Assembly (NCBI RefSeq): GCF_001428685.1 | Contig: NZ_LMIK01000004.1 | Span: 31,701 to 95,700 of the forward strand | DNA: 64,000 nucleotides | Source: Lysobacter sp. Root76 | GTDB taxonomy: Bacteria; Pseudomonadota; Gammaproteobacteria; Xanthomonadales; Xanthomonadaceae | Direction of reading: 5' to 3' | Shown: positions 49,060-60,717 of the stretch, piece after piece | Layout: the number at the start of each line of letters is the position of its first letter | How positions within the stretch are numbered: the first letter of the stretch is position 1 | The notes under the pieces: generated by a model | What the model saw: the letters and a program-made list of their open reading frames with translations, nothing else | Databases searched by the model: none | What the model was told of the DNA's origin: nothing | Position numbers and translations under genes: made by a program

Positions 49060-50281
49060 AACCCTGCAGCAAACGCCAGCCTACCGCTGCGCCGACGCAC
49101 CACAGCACCGCCCAGATCGCCGAGCGCTTCAGTACCGTCACCAACACCAGTCCCAGCGCGACGATGGCCGCATCCGCGAGGCTCTTCACCCCTTCGCGCC
49201 AGACCGGGTCGTACAGCGCCGCCGCCAGCACGCCGACGACCGCTGCATTGATCCCCGCCACCGCCCGCGCCGCCCACGGTCGCCGCACCAGCAGCGTCCA
49301 CAGCGGCAGGGCCGCGATCAGCAGCAGGAAACCCGGCAGGAAAATGCAGAGCAGCGCCACCGTCGCCGCCAGTACCGGCGTAACGCCGAGATCGACGCTC
49401 GCTCCCAGGTAGGCGGCCAGAGAGAACATCGGCCCGGGCACGGCCTGCGCGGCGCCGTAGCCTGCGAGGAAGGCGTCGGCGCCGAGCCAGCCCGGGGCGA
49501 CGAGTTGGTCCTGCAACAGCGGCAGCACCACGTGCCCGCCGCCGAATACCAGGCTGCCGGACTGATAGAACGCCGCGGCCAGTCCGGCCAGGGACGGCGC
49601 AGCGCGCGGCAGTGCAAGCGCGGCCGCCAGGCCCAGCAGGAACAGCGCCATGCAGACGACGGCGAGGCGACGGCCGTACGGAATCGAGAATGCGGCCGCG
49701 CCGTGGATCGCGGCGGGACGGCACAGCCATAGGCCGATCGCGCCGCCGGCCAGGATCGCGAGCAACTGCCACCACGCGCTGCCGGCGGTCAGCACCAACG
49801 CACAGGCACCGGCGGCGATGCACAAACGGCGCAGGTCCGGCGTCAGCGTGCGCGCCATGCCCCACAGACCGTGCGTCACGATCACCACGGCGACCAACTT
49901 GAGGCCGTGCAACCAGGCCAGGCCGGCAGGATGACCGAACGCGCGCGGCGCATAGACGGCAAAGCCGAACATGAGCAGCGCCGACGGCAGGGTGAAGCCC
50001 ATAAACGCAGCCAGCGCGCCGCGCCAGCCGGCGCGGAACAGGCCGATGGCGAAACCCATCTGGCTGCTCGCCGGCCCCGGCAGGAATTGGCACACAGACA
50101 GCAACTGCGCGAAGGACGCGTCGTCGAGCCAACCGCGGCGACGCACGAACTCGTCGCGGAAGTAGCCCAGATGGGCGATCGGCCCGCCGAACGAACTCAG
50201 GCCCAGGCGCAGAAACAGCGCGAAGACCTCCCAGGCGCTGCCGCGGGCGACCCTCACAGCCTGCGTATCGGTGTCGGACAA
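49046..50281 (-). CDS. chrA: Chromate transporter ChrA (CHR family)
   Basis: A 411-residue membrane protein of the long (two-CHR-domain) type. Each half starts with the family motif: FGGPIAHLGYFRDEFVRRRG and the second GGGHVVLPLLQDQLV, with QFLPGPASSQMGF and QAVPGPMFSLAAYLG. About ten hydrophobic segments are visible. It exports chromate or related oxyanions. No chrB-like regulator is adjacent. Start at 50281; it converges on the GcvA-like gene with a short overlap. Confidence 0.93.
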   Translation of the reverse strand: MSDTDTQAVRVARGSAWEVFALFLRLGLSSFGGPIAHLGYFRDEFVRRRGWLDDASFAQLLSVCQFLPGPASSQMGFAIGLFRAGWRGALAAFMGFTLPSALLMFGFAVYAPRAFGHPAGLAWLHGLKLVAVVIVTHGLWGMARTLTPDLRRLCIAAGACALVLTAGSAWWQLLAILAGGAIGLWLCRPAAIHGAAAFSIPYGRRLAVVCMALFLLGLAAALALPRAAPSLAGLAAAFYQSGSLVFGGGHVVLPLLQDQLVAPGWLGADAFLAGYGAAQAVPGPMFSLAAYLGASVDLGVTPVLAATVALLCIFLPGFLLLIAALPLWTLLVRRPWAARAVAGINAAVVGVLAAALYDPVWREGVKSLADAAIVALGLVLVTVLKRSAIWAVLWCVGAAVGWRLLQGFIGL

Positions 50282-50459
50282 GAACCGCTCCTGCTGGATC
50301 GCACCACGCTATCCCCGGATTGTTTCAGGTCGGACCGGGCGCCCGCCATGCCGGAATTCGAGGCCGCGGCGGCGCTCAGCCCTCCGTGTCGGCAGAAGCC
50401 GGAGCGAACCGCCCGGCGATGGAGCGGTTTTGCACGCGATTCGCCGTTCCGCAACGCAA

Positions 50460-51074
50460 CTAACCGGTCGCCAGCACGCCCGCGGCCACCGCCACCAGAG
50501 CGCCGGACACGCCTTCCACCCAGCGACGCCGCCCATCGCTTGCGCGACCGGCGCGGCGACCGCCGTAGGCCAGCACCAGACTCAAACCGGTGTAGACCAG
50601 GCCGCACAGCACGATGAAGATCGCCGACAGCACGATCGCCTGTAGCGCAGCCGGCGCATCGGGGCGCATGAACTGCGGCAGAATCGCGAAGTAGATCATC
50701 ATGCCCTTGGGGTTGAGCGCGGCGGTCAGGAAGCCGCGCCGGAACGGCGCGCCCTGCGTGCCGGTTCGCAGATCGACCGAACCGGCCTTCATCGCCGAAC
50801 GCAGCAATCGCAGGGCCAGGTAGGCGAGGTAGCCGACGCCGATCCAGCGCAGCGCTTCGAACAACAAAGGCGACGCGGCGATGATCGCCGCCAGCCCCAG
50901 GGCCACCAACAGGGAATGCACGACATAGCCGGCGCAGACACCGGCGGTGGCGCGCAGGCCTGCCGCCGCGCCGGCGTTGATGGCCTGGGAAGCGATGAAC
51001 AGCATGTCCGGCCCCGGGGTACAGATCAGCGGCAGCACGGTGGCGGCGAACAGCAGCGCAGTGGTCGATTCCAT
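50460..51074 (-). CDS. LysE/RhtB-family amino acid exporter
   Basis: A 204-residue membrane protein with six hydrophobic segments and the family start STTALLFAATVLPLICTPGP, plus QAINAGAAAGLRATAGVCAG and LNPKGMMIYFAILPQFM. It would export an amino acid or analogue. It is divergent from an Lrp/AsnC regulator 105 bp away, the usual arrangement for amino acid exporters, and the regulator probably controls it. Confidence 0.9.
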   Translation of the reverse strand: MESTTALLFAATVLPLICTPGPDMLFIASQAINAGAAAGLRATAGVCAGYVVHSLLVALGLAAIIAASPLLFEALRWIGVGYLAYLALRLLRSAMKAGSVDLRTGTQGAPFRRGFLTAALNPKGMMIYFAILPQFMRPDAPAALQAIVLSAIFIVLCGLVYTGLSLVLAYGGRRAGRASDGRRRWVEGVSGALVAVAAGVLATG

Positions 51075-51109
51075 GACGGACAGCGTACGTCACGAGCGGC
51101 GCTATCGGG

Positions 51110-51165
51110 TTGCTAATATTGCCGTAAATTCTGATAAATTGGCATGTAAAGCTAATTTTCTACCA
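51110..51165. promoter_or_regulatory. A/T-rich divergent promoter/operator region of LysE and Lrp-type genes
   Basis: An unusually A/T-rich stretch (GCTAATATTGCCGTAAATTC, TGATAAATTGG, GTAAAGCTAATTTTC) between the two divergent starts, well below the local GC level. It holds promoter-like elements and plausible Lrp-type half-sites, but no exact site was assigned. Confidence 0.45.
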
Positions 51166-51179
51166 AACAAGGCGCATCA

Positions 51180-51644
51180 ATGCCAATCAAGCTGGACGAG
51201 ATCGATCGCCGCATCCTGCGCGCCCTGCAGCGCGACGGCCGCCTGCAGAACACCGAGCTGGCGCAGGAAGTCGGGCTGTCGCCTTCGCCCTGCCTGAGGC
51301 GGGTGCGGCTCCTGGAGGAAGCCGGGGTGATCGAGCGCTACGTCGCCGTGCTCGATGCCGCCCAGATCGGCATCGGCATGACCCTGTTCACGCGCGTATG
51401 GCTGACCGCGCAGGACGCGGACACGATCGAGCACTTCATCGAGGCGATGAAGCGGCTGCCGCAAATAGTGGAGTGCTACATCATGCTCGGCGAGAGCGAC
51501 GCGCTGCTGCGCGTGGTGGTGCAGGACCTGGACGACTACCGGCGCTTCCAGACCCAGCACCTGACCCGCGCCAACGGCATCCAGAACGTCAAGACCGACC
51601 TGCCCAGCCAGATCGTGAAGCAGAGCTACGCCCTGCCGGTGTAG
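51180..51644 (+). CDS. Lrp/AsnC-family transcriptional regulator
   Basis: A 154-residue regulator with the helix-turn-helix LDEIDRRILRALQRDGRLQN, ELAQEVGLSPSPCLRRVR and the RAM (ligand-binding) domain containing VVVQDLDDYRRFQ. Start at 51180. Divergent from the LysE exporter; it lies just upstream of the ilv-leu leader, so a link to branched-chain synthesis is possible but untested. Confidence 0.92.
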   Translation: MPIKLDEIDRRILRALQRDGRLQNTELAQEVGLSPSPCLRRVRLLEEAGVIERYVAVLDAAQIGIGMTLFTRVWLTAQDADTIEHFIEAMKRLPQIVECYIMLGESDALLRVVVQDLDDYRRFQTQHLTRANGIQNVKTDLPSQIVKQSYALPV

Positions 51645-51782
51645 CTGCGCCACAGAGCGATGTCGCATTGCGCCCCGGGCCGCGGTACGCCGTGAAGCCG
51701 CCCTCACGGCGCATATGGACTGCCTATATCTAATGTCCACAAGCAGTGCACACAGCCGTCCGCGGACCGGCGATAGTTTTTC

Positions 51783-51989
51783 ATGAAACAGTTGACAGCC
51801 CCGATCGAGCATGTTTTTCTCGACCTCATGACGCAGCGCAACAACCACCCGCAGACCACGCTCAAGGCCGCCACCGCCTCGAACGACGTCGCGCGCGTTG
51901 CGCTCCGACTCGCTCCAGCGATCGCCACGTCCATTCTCGTCCTCGTACTTATTACCGGGCTTACCAGCGCGGGAGTCGGGTTCGTGTAG
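51783..51989 (+). CDS. ilvL: ilv operon leader peptide
   Basis: A 68-codon frame (or 53 codons if it starts at the ATG at 51828) that ends 35 bp before the terminator hairpin. Its last part reads [20 protein letters not shown]: seven consecutive Ile, Leu or Val codons (ATT CTC GTC CTC GTA CTT ATT). Stalling there when any of these charged tRNAs is scarce would allow read-through. This is the standard ilv leader logic. The start is uncertain because neither ATG has a strong binding site; TTGACA at 51792 would favour the shorter form, an A/T-rich stretch at 51726 the longer. Confidence 0.8.
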   Translation: MKQLTAPIEHVFLDLMTQRNNHPQTTLKAATASNDVARVALRLAPAIATSILVLVLITGLTSAGVGFV

Positions 51990-52024
51990 CAAAACACACA
52001 GCCCCAAGGTCGAAAGAACCTGAA

Positions 52025-52058
52025 CCCCGCGCCCAAAAGGCGCGGGGTTTTTCGTTTT
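52025..52058 (+). terminator. ilv attenuator: intrinsic terminator
   Basis: CCCCGCGCC (52025-52033) and GGCGCGGGG (52039-52047) form a 9-bp GC stem around CAAAA, followed by TTTTTCGTTTT. A textbook intrinsic terminator, 35 bp after the leader stop and 51 bp before ilvD, and therefore the attenuator for the operon. The matching antiterminator was not worked out. Confidence 0.9.
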
Positions 52059-52108
52059 CAGGCCCTGGGGTTCGAAAGAACGCTGCCGTTGCGCCATGGA
52101 CGGCAGCC

Positions 52109-53878
52109 ATGAATTCAAACCGCAAGCTCAAGGAACGCGTTTCAGTGAGAAGCAACGCCATCAAGCAAGGCCCGGCCCGAGCCCCCGCACGCGCGATGCT
52201 GCGCGCGACCGGTCTCGACGACGCGGCCATCGCCAGACCGCTGGTCGCCGTGGTCCACACCTGGTCCGACGTTTCGCCATGCAACATCACCCTGCGCGAT
52301 CTGGCCCAGCACGTGCGCCGCGGCGTGACCGAGAACGGCGGCACGCCGATCGAGTTCAACACCATCGCCGTCACCGACGGCATCGCCATGGGCACCGACG
52401 GCATGCGCGCTTCGCTGGCCTCGCGCGAAACCATCGCCGATTCGATCGAGCTGGCGGTGTCCGGGCATTGCCTGGACGCGATGGTGCTGCTGGTCGGCTG
52501 CGACAAGACCATTCCGGCCGCGGCGATGGCGGCGGCGCGCCTGGATATCCCGACCGTGATCCTCTACGGCGGCACGATCATGCCGGGCCATTGCCCGTCC
52601 AAGAAAGGCGCGGCCGACGACAAGCCGCTGACCGTGCAGGACGTGTTCGAAGCGGTCGGCGCGCACTCGGCCGGGCGCATCGACGACGCCGAACTGCACC
52701 GCATCGAATCCCACGCCTGCCCCGGCGCCGGCGCCTGCGGCGGCCAGTTCACCGCCAACACCATGGCGATGGTGCTGACCTTCCTGGGCCTGTCGCCGCT
52801 GGGCTTGAACGACATCCCCGCGATCCACGCCGACAAGCCCGAGGCCGCGCGCACCTGCGGCGAGTTGGTCATGCAGCAGTTGCGAAAGGGCGGACCGAGG
52901 CCGCGCGCGCTCCTCTCCCCGGCCGCGCTGCGCAATGCCGCGCGCGCGGTCTCGGCCACCGCCGGCTCGACCAATGCCGCCCTGCATCTGCTGGCGATCG
53001 CGCACGAAGCCGGCGTGGCGTTCGACCTGGAGGAATTCGAAGCCGCCGCGCACACGCCGGTGATCGCCGACCTGAAACCGGGCGGCCGCTACACCGCCGC
53101 GGAGATGTACCAATTCGGCGGAGCGGCACTGGTGGCGCGCGAACTCAAGGCGGCCGGTTTGATCGAGGACATTCCCACGGTCACCGGCCGTTCCTTTTTC
53201 CACGAACTGGCCGACGCGGTCATGGCCGACGAACAGGACGTGGTGCGTCCGGTCGCCGATCCGATCAAGCCGCGCGGCGGCTACTCGGTGCTGTACGGCG
53301 ACCTCGCGCCGGAGGGCTGCATCCTCAAGCTCGCCGGCCACGGCCGCGAGCATTTCGAAGGCCCGGCGCGCGTGTTCGACTCCGAAGAAGACGCGTTCGC
53401 CGCCGTGCAGTCGCGCCAGGTGCGCGCCGGCGACGTGGTGGTGATCCGCTTCGAAGGTCCCGCCGGCGGCCCCGGCATGCGCGAAATGCTGGCGGTGACC
53501 GCAGCCCTGGTCGGCCAGGGCCTGAGCAACGACGTCGCCCTGATCACCGACGGCCGCTTCAGCGGTGCCACCCACGGTTTCATGGTCGGCCACATCTCGC
53601 CGGAAGCCGCGCACGGCGGCCCGATCGCGCGTCTGCGCGAGGGCGATCTGGTCAGCATCGACGTGCGCACGCGGCGTTTGAACGTCGCCGCCGACCTGGC
53701 CGCGCGCGAACCCGCACGCATCGCCGCGCGCGTGACCACGGGCGTGCTCGCCAAGTACGCGCGGCTGGTCGGCTCGGCCTCGCAGGGCGCGGTTACCGCG
53801 CCGGGGCCGCTGCAGTCGCCGCCAGCTCGAACGATTACCGCCGCACTCATCGCCACACCCGCTACCGAACCCGCCTGA
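52109..53878 (+). CDS. ilvD: Dihydroxy-acid dehydratase
   Basis: Dehydrates dihydroxyacids to the 2-oxo precursors of valine and isoleucine, using an Fe-S cluster. The 589-residue protein has the cluster cysteine blocks ([18 protein letters not shown] and [17 protein letters not shown]), [11 protein letters not shown] and [15 protein letters not shown]. Length is in the family range. Start at 52109 ([13 protein letters not shown]) has no strong binding site; an alternative Val/Met start nearby would shift only the first residues. First structural gene after the attenuator; ilvC follows 46 bp later. Confidence 0.95.
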   Translation: MNSNRKLKERVSVRSNAIKQGPARAPARAMLRATGLDDAAIARPLVAVVHTWSDVSPCNITLRDLAQHVRRGVTENGGTPIEFNTIAVTDGIAMGTDGMRASLASRETIADSIELAVSGHCLDAMVLLVGCDKTIPAAAMAAARLDIPTVILYGGTIMPGHCPSKKGAADDKPLTVQDVFEAVGAHSAGRIDDAELHRIESHACPGAGACGGQFTANTMAMVLTFLGLSPLGLNDIPAIHADKPEAARTCGELVMQQLRKGGPRPRALLSPAALRNAARAVSATAGSTNAALHLLAIAHEAGVAFDLEEFEAAAHTPVIADLKPGGRYTAAEMYQFGGAALVARELKAAGLIEDIPTVTGRSFFHELADAVMADEQDVVRPVADPIKPRGGYSVLYGDLAPEGCILKLAGHGREHFEGPARVFDSEEDAFAAVQSRQVRAGDVVVIRFEGPAGGPGMREMLAVTAALVGQGLSNDVALITDGRFSGATHGFMVGHISPEAAHGGPIARLREGDLVSIDVRTRRLNVAADLAAREPARIAARVTTGVLAKYARLVGSASQGAVTAPGPLQSPPARTITAALIATPATEPA

Positions 53879-53924
53879 TCCACCTCTTCCCATCGCTCGC
53901 TCCTCCATTCCCGAGACCACAGAC

Positions 53925-54944
53925 ATGACCGCTACGACCTTCCGCCCCAAGATCGCCATCGTCGGCTACGGCAGCCAGGGCCGCGCACACGCGCTGAACC
54001 TGCGCGACTCCGGTTTCGATGTCACCGTCGGCCTGCGCCCGGGCGGCCCGACCGAGATCAAGGCCAAGGCCGACGGCTTCACCGTCAAGTCGCCCGCCGA
54101 GGCCGTCGCCGGCGCCGAACTGGTCGCGGTGCTGACCCCGGACATGGTCCAGGCCCAGCTCTACCGCGACGTGATCGAACCCAACATCGCCCAGGGCGCC
54201 TGCCTGCTGTTCGCGCACGGCTTCAACGTCCACTACGCCCAGATCGCGCCGCGCGCGGACCTCGATGTCGTACTGGTCGCGCCCAAGGGCCCGGGCGCGC
54301 TGGTGCGACGCGAGTACGAGATCGGCCGCGGCGTGCCCAGCGTCTACGCCGTGCATCAGGACCGCAGCGGCCGCGCCGAAGAATTCGCCCTGACCTACTG
54401 CGCCGGCATCGGCGGCGCGCGTCAGAACGCGATCAAGACCACCTTCAAGGAAGAGACCGAGACGGATCTGTTCGGCGAGCAGGCGGTGCTGTGCGGCGGC
54501 GCGACCAAACTGGTCCAGGCCGGCTGGGAAACCCTGGTCGAAGCCGGCTACCAGCCCGAGGTCGCCTACTACGAGTGCCTGCACGAACTGAAGCTGATCG
54601 TGGATCTGTTCTACGAAGGCGGCGTGACCCGCATGCACGAGTTCATCAGCGAGACAGCGCAGTACGGCGCGCTGACCCGCGGCCCCTACGTGGTCGACGA
54701 GGACACCCGCGCGCAGATGCGGCGCGTGCTCAAGGAAATCCAGGACGGCACCTTCGCCCGCCAGTGGATCGCCGAGTACGCCTCGGGCAACGCGAACTAC
54801 AAGGCGCTCAAGCAGGCCGACCTGGATCACCCGATCGAAGCCGTCGGCAAGAAGCTGCGCGCCAACATGAAATGGCTGGACACCGCGCCCACCGCGCAGC
54901 CGGCCCCCGCCACCCGCGGCGAACGACAGGAAGAGGCTGCCTGA
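53925..54944 (+). CDS. ilvC: Ketol-acid reductoisomerase
   Basis: Isomerises and reduces acetolactate or acetohydroxybutyrate. The 339-residue class I enzyme has the NADPH-binding [17 protein letters not shown], the catalytic-domain helices with [18 protein letters not shown] and [14 protein letters not shown] (metal-binding D/E). Start at 53925; stop overlaps the next start by one base (TGATG). Confidence 0.96.
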   Translation: MTATTFRPKIAIVGYGSQGRAHALNLRDSGFDVTVGLRPGGPTEIKAKADGFTVKSPAEAVAGAELVAVLTPDMVQAQLYRDVIEPNIAQGACLLFAHGFNVHYAQIAPRADLDVVLVAPKGPGALVRREYEIGRGVPSVYAVHQDRSGRAEEFALTYCAGIGGARQNAIKTTFKEETETDLFGEQAVLCGGATKLVQAGWETLVEAGYQPEVAYYECLHELKLIVDLFYEGGVTRMHEFISETAQYGALTRGPYVVDEDTRAQMRRVLKEIQDGTFARQWIAEYASGNANYKALKQADLDHPIEAVGKKLRANMKWLDTAPTAQPAPATRGERQEEAA

Positions 54945-56692
54945 TGAACAGTGCCCGCTGGCTGGCGCAAGCGCTGGCCGCAGAAGGCGTGGACACGCTG
55001 TTCGGTTATCCGGGCGGCACCATCATGCCTTTCTACGACGCTTTGCACGGGTCGGACCTCAAGCATGTGCTGGTCCGTCACGAGCAAGGCGCCGCTTTCG
55101 CTGCCAACGGCTACGCCCGTGCCAGCGGGCGAGTCGGCGTATGCGTGGCGACCTCCGGTCCCGGCGCGTCCAATCTGGTCACCGGCATCGCCGACGCGAT
55201 GCTGGATTCGGTGCCCATGGTCGCGATCACCGGCCAGGTCCCGACCTCGCTGATGGGCACCGATGCGTTCCAGGAGCTGGACGTGTTCGGCATGACCCTG
55301 CCCATCGTCAAGCACAGCTTCCTGGTGCGCCGCGTCGACGATCTGCCGCGCGCGGTCGGCGAAGCGTTCCGTCTGGCGCGCTCCGGGCGCCCGGGTCCGG
55401 TGCTGATCGACCTGCCCAAGGACGTGCAGAACGCCGACGCCTCGCACCTGGCCGCGCACCGGCCGCTGCCGACCGACCCGCTGCCGGCCGCGCCGGAGGC
55501 GGCGTACCACGAGGCCGCGGCGCTGATCGCGCATGCGCGCAAGCCGCTGGTCTACGGCGGCGGTGGCATCTCCCTGGGCGATGCGGTGGACGCGTTCCGC
55601 AGCTTCGTCGAAGGCAGCCAGATCCCGGCGGTGCTGACGCTCAAGGGCCTGGGCGCGCTGCCGGCCGACCATCCGTTGAACCTGGGCATGCTGGGCATGC
55701 ACGGCAACCGCGCCGCCAACCTGTCGGTGCAGGAATGCGATCTGCTGATCGTGGTCGGCGCGCGTTTCGACGACCGCGCCACCGGCAAGCTGGCGGAGTT
55801 CGCGCCGAACGCGCGCGTGGTTCATCTGGACCTGGACCCGGCCGAGATCGGCAAGCTGCGTCACGCCGACGCCGTAGTCAACGGCGACCTGCGCCGCTCG
55901 CTGGAGGCACTGACGCCGGCCTGCGCCGCGCAGACGAAAGGCCGCAACGGCGGCGCGCGCAGCAGCTGGCGCGACACCTGCCTGCAGCGCAAGCGCGAGT
56001 GCGCGCCGCGCTACGACGCGCCGGGCGAGACCGTGTACGCGCCGGCGCTGCTGCGGCGCCTGTCGCAACTGGCGCCGGACGCCGTGGTCACCTGCGATGT
56101 CGGCCAGCACCAGATGTGGGTCGCGCAGCACTGGCGCTTCGACGATCCGCGCAAGCACCTGACCAGCGGCGCGCTGGGCGCGATGGGTTTCGGCCTGCCG
56201 GCCGCGATCGGCGCGCAGATGCAGGACCCGTCGGCGCGCGTGATCTGCGTCAGCGGCGACGGCTCGTTCCTGATGAACGTGCAGGAGCTGGCGACCGTCG
56301 CCCGCTACCGCCTGCCGGTCAAGATCGTGCTGCTCGACAACCAGGCCTTGGGCATGGTGCGGCAGTGGCAGGAGCTGTTCTTCGATCGCCGCTATTCCGA
56401 GGTCGACCTGTCCGACAACCCGGACTTCTGCGCGATCGCCGCCGCTTTCGGCGTGGCCGCGTTCCATGTCGAACGCGCCGACGCGGTCGACGAGGCCCTG
56501 GCCGCGATGCTGGCCTGCGACGGGCCGGCGCTGCTGCACGTGGCGATCGATCAGGAAGCCAACGTCTGGCCGCTGGTTCCGCCCAACCGCAACAACGCCG
56601 AAATGATGGACCCGGAAGCCGACGCGATCGCGGCCGCCGCCTCTCCCACCCCCGCCACCGACAAGGAGGATGCCCATGCGATACCAGCTTGA
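54944..56692 (+). CDS. ilvG: Acetolactate synthase large subunit (AHAS II type)
   Basis: TPP- and FAD-dependent enzyme that condenses pyruvate with pyruvate or 2-oxobutyrate. The 582-residue chain has the N-terminal glutamate region (VLVRHEQGAAFAANGYARAS), the FAD region and the TPP motif GDGSFLMNVQELATVAR with LDNQALGMVRQWQ. It starts on the ilvC stop. It is followed by the small-subunit gene, so this is a two-subunit AHAS as in enteric ilvGM. Confidence 0.96.
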   Translation: MNSARWLAQALAAEGVDTLFGYPGGTIMPFYDALHGSDLKHVLVRHEQGAAFAANGYARASGRVGVCVATSGPGASNLVTGIADAMLDSVPMVAITGQVPTSLMGTDAFQELDVFGMTLPIVKHSFLVRRVDDLPRAVGEAFRLARSGRPGPVLIDLPKDVQNADASHLAAHRPLPTDPLPAAPEAAYHEAAALIAHARKPLVYGGGGISLGDAVDAFRSFVEGSQIPAVLTLKGLGALPADHPLNLGMLGMHGNRAANLSVQECDLLIVVGARFDDRATGKLAEFAPNARVVHLDLDPAEIGKLRHADAVVNGDLRRSLEALTPACAAQTKGRNGGARSSWRDTCLQRKRECAPRYDAPGETVYAPALLRRLSQLAPDAVVTCDVGQHQMWVAQHWRFDDPRKHLTSGALGAMGFGLPAAIGAQMQDPSARVICVSGDGSFLMNVQELATVARYRLPVKIVLLDNQALGMVRQWQELFFDRRYSEVDLSDNPDFCAIAAAFGVAAFHVERADAVDEALAAMLACDGPALLHVAIDQEANVWPLVPPNRNNAEMMDPEADAIAAAASPTPATDKEDAHAIPA

Positions 56693-56912
56693 ACTGACCC
56701 TGCGCCAGGCCGAAGGCGCGCTGGCTCGCGTATTGGGCGCCGCCGAACGGCGCGGCTTCCGTCCCCTGTCCGTGGACGGCGAAGCGCAACCCGATGGCGA
56801 CCGCTGGCACCTGCGCATGACCGTGGAAGGCGACCGCGCCGACACCGCCCTGCAGAGCCAGCTCGCCAAGCTCTACGACTGTCTTGCCGTCGAGGTGTCC
56901 CCATGCAGTTGA
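56676..56912 (+). CDS. ilvM: Acetolactate synthase small (regulatory) subunit
   Basis: A 78-residue ACT-like protein (MRYQLELTLRQAEGALARVL then GAAERRGFRPLSV and LRMTVEGDRADTALQSQL), as in the short IlvM. It lies inside the end of ilvG. AAGGAGGA lies before ATGCCCATG, and the spacing favours the second ATG (56676). It overlaps ilvE. Feedback control by valine may work through this subunit, as is typical for AHAS but weak in IlvM types. Confidence 0.93.
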   Translation: MRYQLELTLRQAEGALARVLGAAERRGFRPLSVDGEAQPDGDRWHLRMTVEGDRADTALQSQLAKLYDCLAVEVSPCS

Positions 56913-57889
56913 ACGTCGAAACCCTGGCCGCGCCCGCCGCGGCCGAGGCCCAGCACGCCTATGCCGGCGCCGCTGCGCGCGAACGCAGCTATGCGCCCGC
57001 GCGCAGCGGCGTGCCGCAACCCGCGGGCCAGGCGCTGATCTGGTTCGACGGCGAGTTCGTCGCCGCCGATGCGCCGGAAGCGCCGCTGACCACCCATGCC
57101 ATGCACTACGGCACCGCGGTGTTCGAGGGCATCCGCAGCTACGCCACCGCCGACGGCGGCGCGGCCGTGTTCCGCCTGCCCGAGCACATGGAACGCATGC
57201 GCAAGGGCGCCGAAATGTTCGGCATCGACTTCGATGTCGAACGCGCCAGCGCCGCGACCGTGCAGACCCTGCGCGCCAACGGCCACCGCGACGCCTACAT
57301 CCGCCCGCTCACCTGGATGGGCACCGGCACGATCGGCCTGGACGTGGATCCGCTGAGCCAGCACCTGATGATCGCGACGATGGCCAAGGTCGTGCATCTG
57401 GGCGGCGCGCGCACGCGCCTGACGGTGTCGCCGTGGAAGCGCAACCCGGCGACCTCGCTGCCGGCGCTGAAGCTCAGCGGCGCCTACGTCAATTCGATCC
57501 TGGCCAAGCGCGAAGCCAAGCAGCGCGGCTTCGACGAGGCCCTGTTCACCGACGACAAGGGCTATGTGGTCGAGTGCACCGGCGCCAATGTGTTCATGGT
57601 CAAGAACGGCGTGATCACGTCCATCGAGCACCGCGATGCGCTGCCGGGCATCACCCGCGACACCATGATCGCGCTGTCCGGCGCGCAGTCGCGCGAGGTG
57701 ACCCTGCACGAGCTGCTGGATGCGGACGAAGTCTTCGTCTGCGGCACCGCTGCCGAAGCCACGCCGATCGCGGTGCTGGACCGCCGCGAGTTCGGCGACA
57801 ACCCGCTCACCCGCGAGCTGTCGGCGCAGTACGCGCGCGTGGTGCGCGGCGAAGATCCGCGCCATCGCGCGTGGCTGACGCCGGTCTGA
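56903..57889 (+). CDS. ilvE: Branched-chain amino acid aminotransferase
   Basis: Final transamination for valine, isoleucine and leucine. The 328-residue class IV aminotransferase has the PLP-lysine region LKLSGAYVNSILAKREA, THAMHYGTAVFEGIRSYATA and the signature YVVECTGANVFMVKNG. An Ala-rich N-terminal extension (about 35 residues) precedes the homologous part. The start overlaps ilvM by ten bases. Unlike the aminotransferase at 47159 it is in the biosynthetic operon. Confidence 0.95.
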   Translation: MQLNVETLAAPAAAEAQHAYAGAAARERSYAPARSGVPQPAGQALIWFDGEFVAADAPEAPLTTHAMHYGTAVFEGIRSYATADGGAAVFRLPEHMERMRKGAEMFGIDFDVERASAATVQTLRANGHRDAYIRPLTWMGTGTIGLDVDPLSQHLMIATMAKVVHLGGARTRLTVSPWKRNPATSLPALKLSGAYVNSILAKREAKQRGFDEALFTDDKGYVVECTGANVFMVKNGVITSIEHRDALPGITRDTMIALSGAQSREVTLHELLDADEVFVCGTAAEATPIAVLDRREFGDNPLTRELSAQYARVVRGEDPRHRAWLTPV

Positions 57890-57891
57890 GC

Positions 57892-59051
57892 ATGGACAGC
57901 GACGTAGCCAGCCCGGTATGCGTTAGCGCCGCCGACCTGTTGGCGGCGCAGGCGCGCCTGCGGCGTTACCTGGACCCGACGCCGCTGCACCACGCCGAAC
58001 GTTTCGGCTGCTGGTTGAAGCTGGAAAACCTGCAGCGCACCGGTTCCTACAAGGTGCGCGGCGCACTCAACGCCCTGCTGGCCGGGCGCGAACGCGGCGA
58101 TCACCGCACCGTGATCGCCGCCTCCGCCGGCAATCATGCGCAGGGCCTGGCCTGGGCCGCGTATCGGCTGGGCGTCAACGCGATCACGGTGATGCCGCGC
58201 TGCGCGCCGCAGACCAAGATCGCCGGCGTCGCCCACTGGGGCGCCACGGTGCGCCTGCATGGCGACAGTTACGACGAGGCCAAGGCCTTCGCGATCGAAC
58301 TGGCCGAGCAACACGACTACCGCCTGCTGTCGGCCTTCGACGATCCCGACGTGATCGCCGGCCAGGGCACGGTCGCGCTGGAGATGGCCGCGTTCGCGCC
58401 CGATGTGGTGCTGGTGCCGATCGGCGGCGGCGGTCTGGCCGCCGGCGTGGCGATGGCGCTGAAGTCGGAACTGCTGTCCGGCAGCGCCGCAGCGCGCCGC
58501 GTGCGCGTGATCGGCGCCCAAGTGGAAGGCGTGGACTCGATGGCGCGCGCCCTGCGCGGCGACCGTAGGCTGATCGAGCCGGCCGCGACCCTGGCCGACG
58601 GCGTGCGCGTAAAAGACCCCGGCCGCCTGACCGAGCGCGTGCTCAGCGAACTGCTGGACGACGTGGTGATCGTGCGCGAAGCCGAGCTGCGCGAGACCCT
58701 GGTCCGGCTGGCATTGGAAGAACACATCATCGCCGAGGGTGCGGGCGCGCTCGCGCTCGCGGCCGGCCGCCGCATCGCCGGCAAGCGCAAATGCGCGGTG
58801 GTCTCCGGCGGCAACCTCGACGCCGGCGTACTGGCGCGGCTGCTGTCGGAAGTGCGGCCGCGCGCGCCGCGCCGTCCGCGCCGGCGCACCCGCGAGACGC
58901 CCGCGTACGAGGCCGCCTCGGCCGAAAGCGCCGCCGTCAAAGACGACGTCTATCGGCTGGCACGACTTAGAACCGGGCTGTCGCCGCAAGCGCGCACGGC
59001 CCACACGCCCTCCCTTGCCCCGCACCCCACTTTGATCGAGGACGTCCCCGC

Positions 59052-59055
<4 letters not shown>
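57892..59055 (+). CDS. ilvA: Threonine dehydratase, catalytic-only type
   Basis: Converts threonine to 2-oxobutyrate for isoleucine. The 387-residue PLP enzyme has the PLP-lysine motif [14 protein letters not shown], the substrate loop [13 protein letters not shown] and the glycine-rich [15 protein letters not shown] loop. After about 320 residues it ends in an Arg/Pro-rich tail. The ACT regulatory domains of the usual 500-residue biosynthetic enzyme are missing. Its GTG-less ATG at 57892 is 2 bp after the ilvE stop, and its stop overlaps leuA, so it is part of the operon. Confidence 0.9.
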
Positions 59056-60641
<1,586 letters not shown>

Positions 60642-60717
60642 GCGCGACCGCCCGATCACGACCGCCTGAGCCGCTCCAACCCAACAACGCCACAGCCATA
60701 ACGCCAAAGCAGACCCC

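Noticed and set aside
53862..54830. Long frame opposite ilvC.
   Set aside because: Shadow frame: ilvC is complete and conserved on the plus strand.
54827..56869. 680-residue frame opposite ilvG.
   Set aside because: Shadow frame of a conserved gene; His/Arg-rich composition typical of antisense GC translation.
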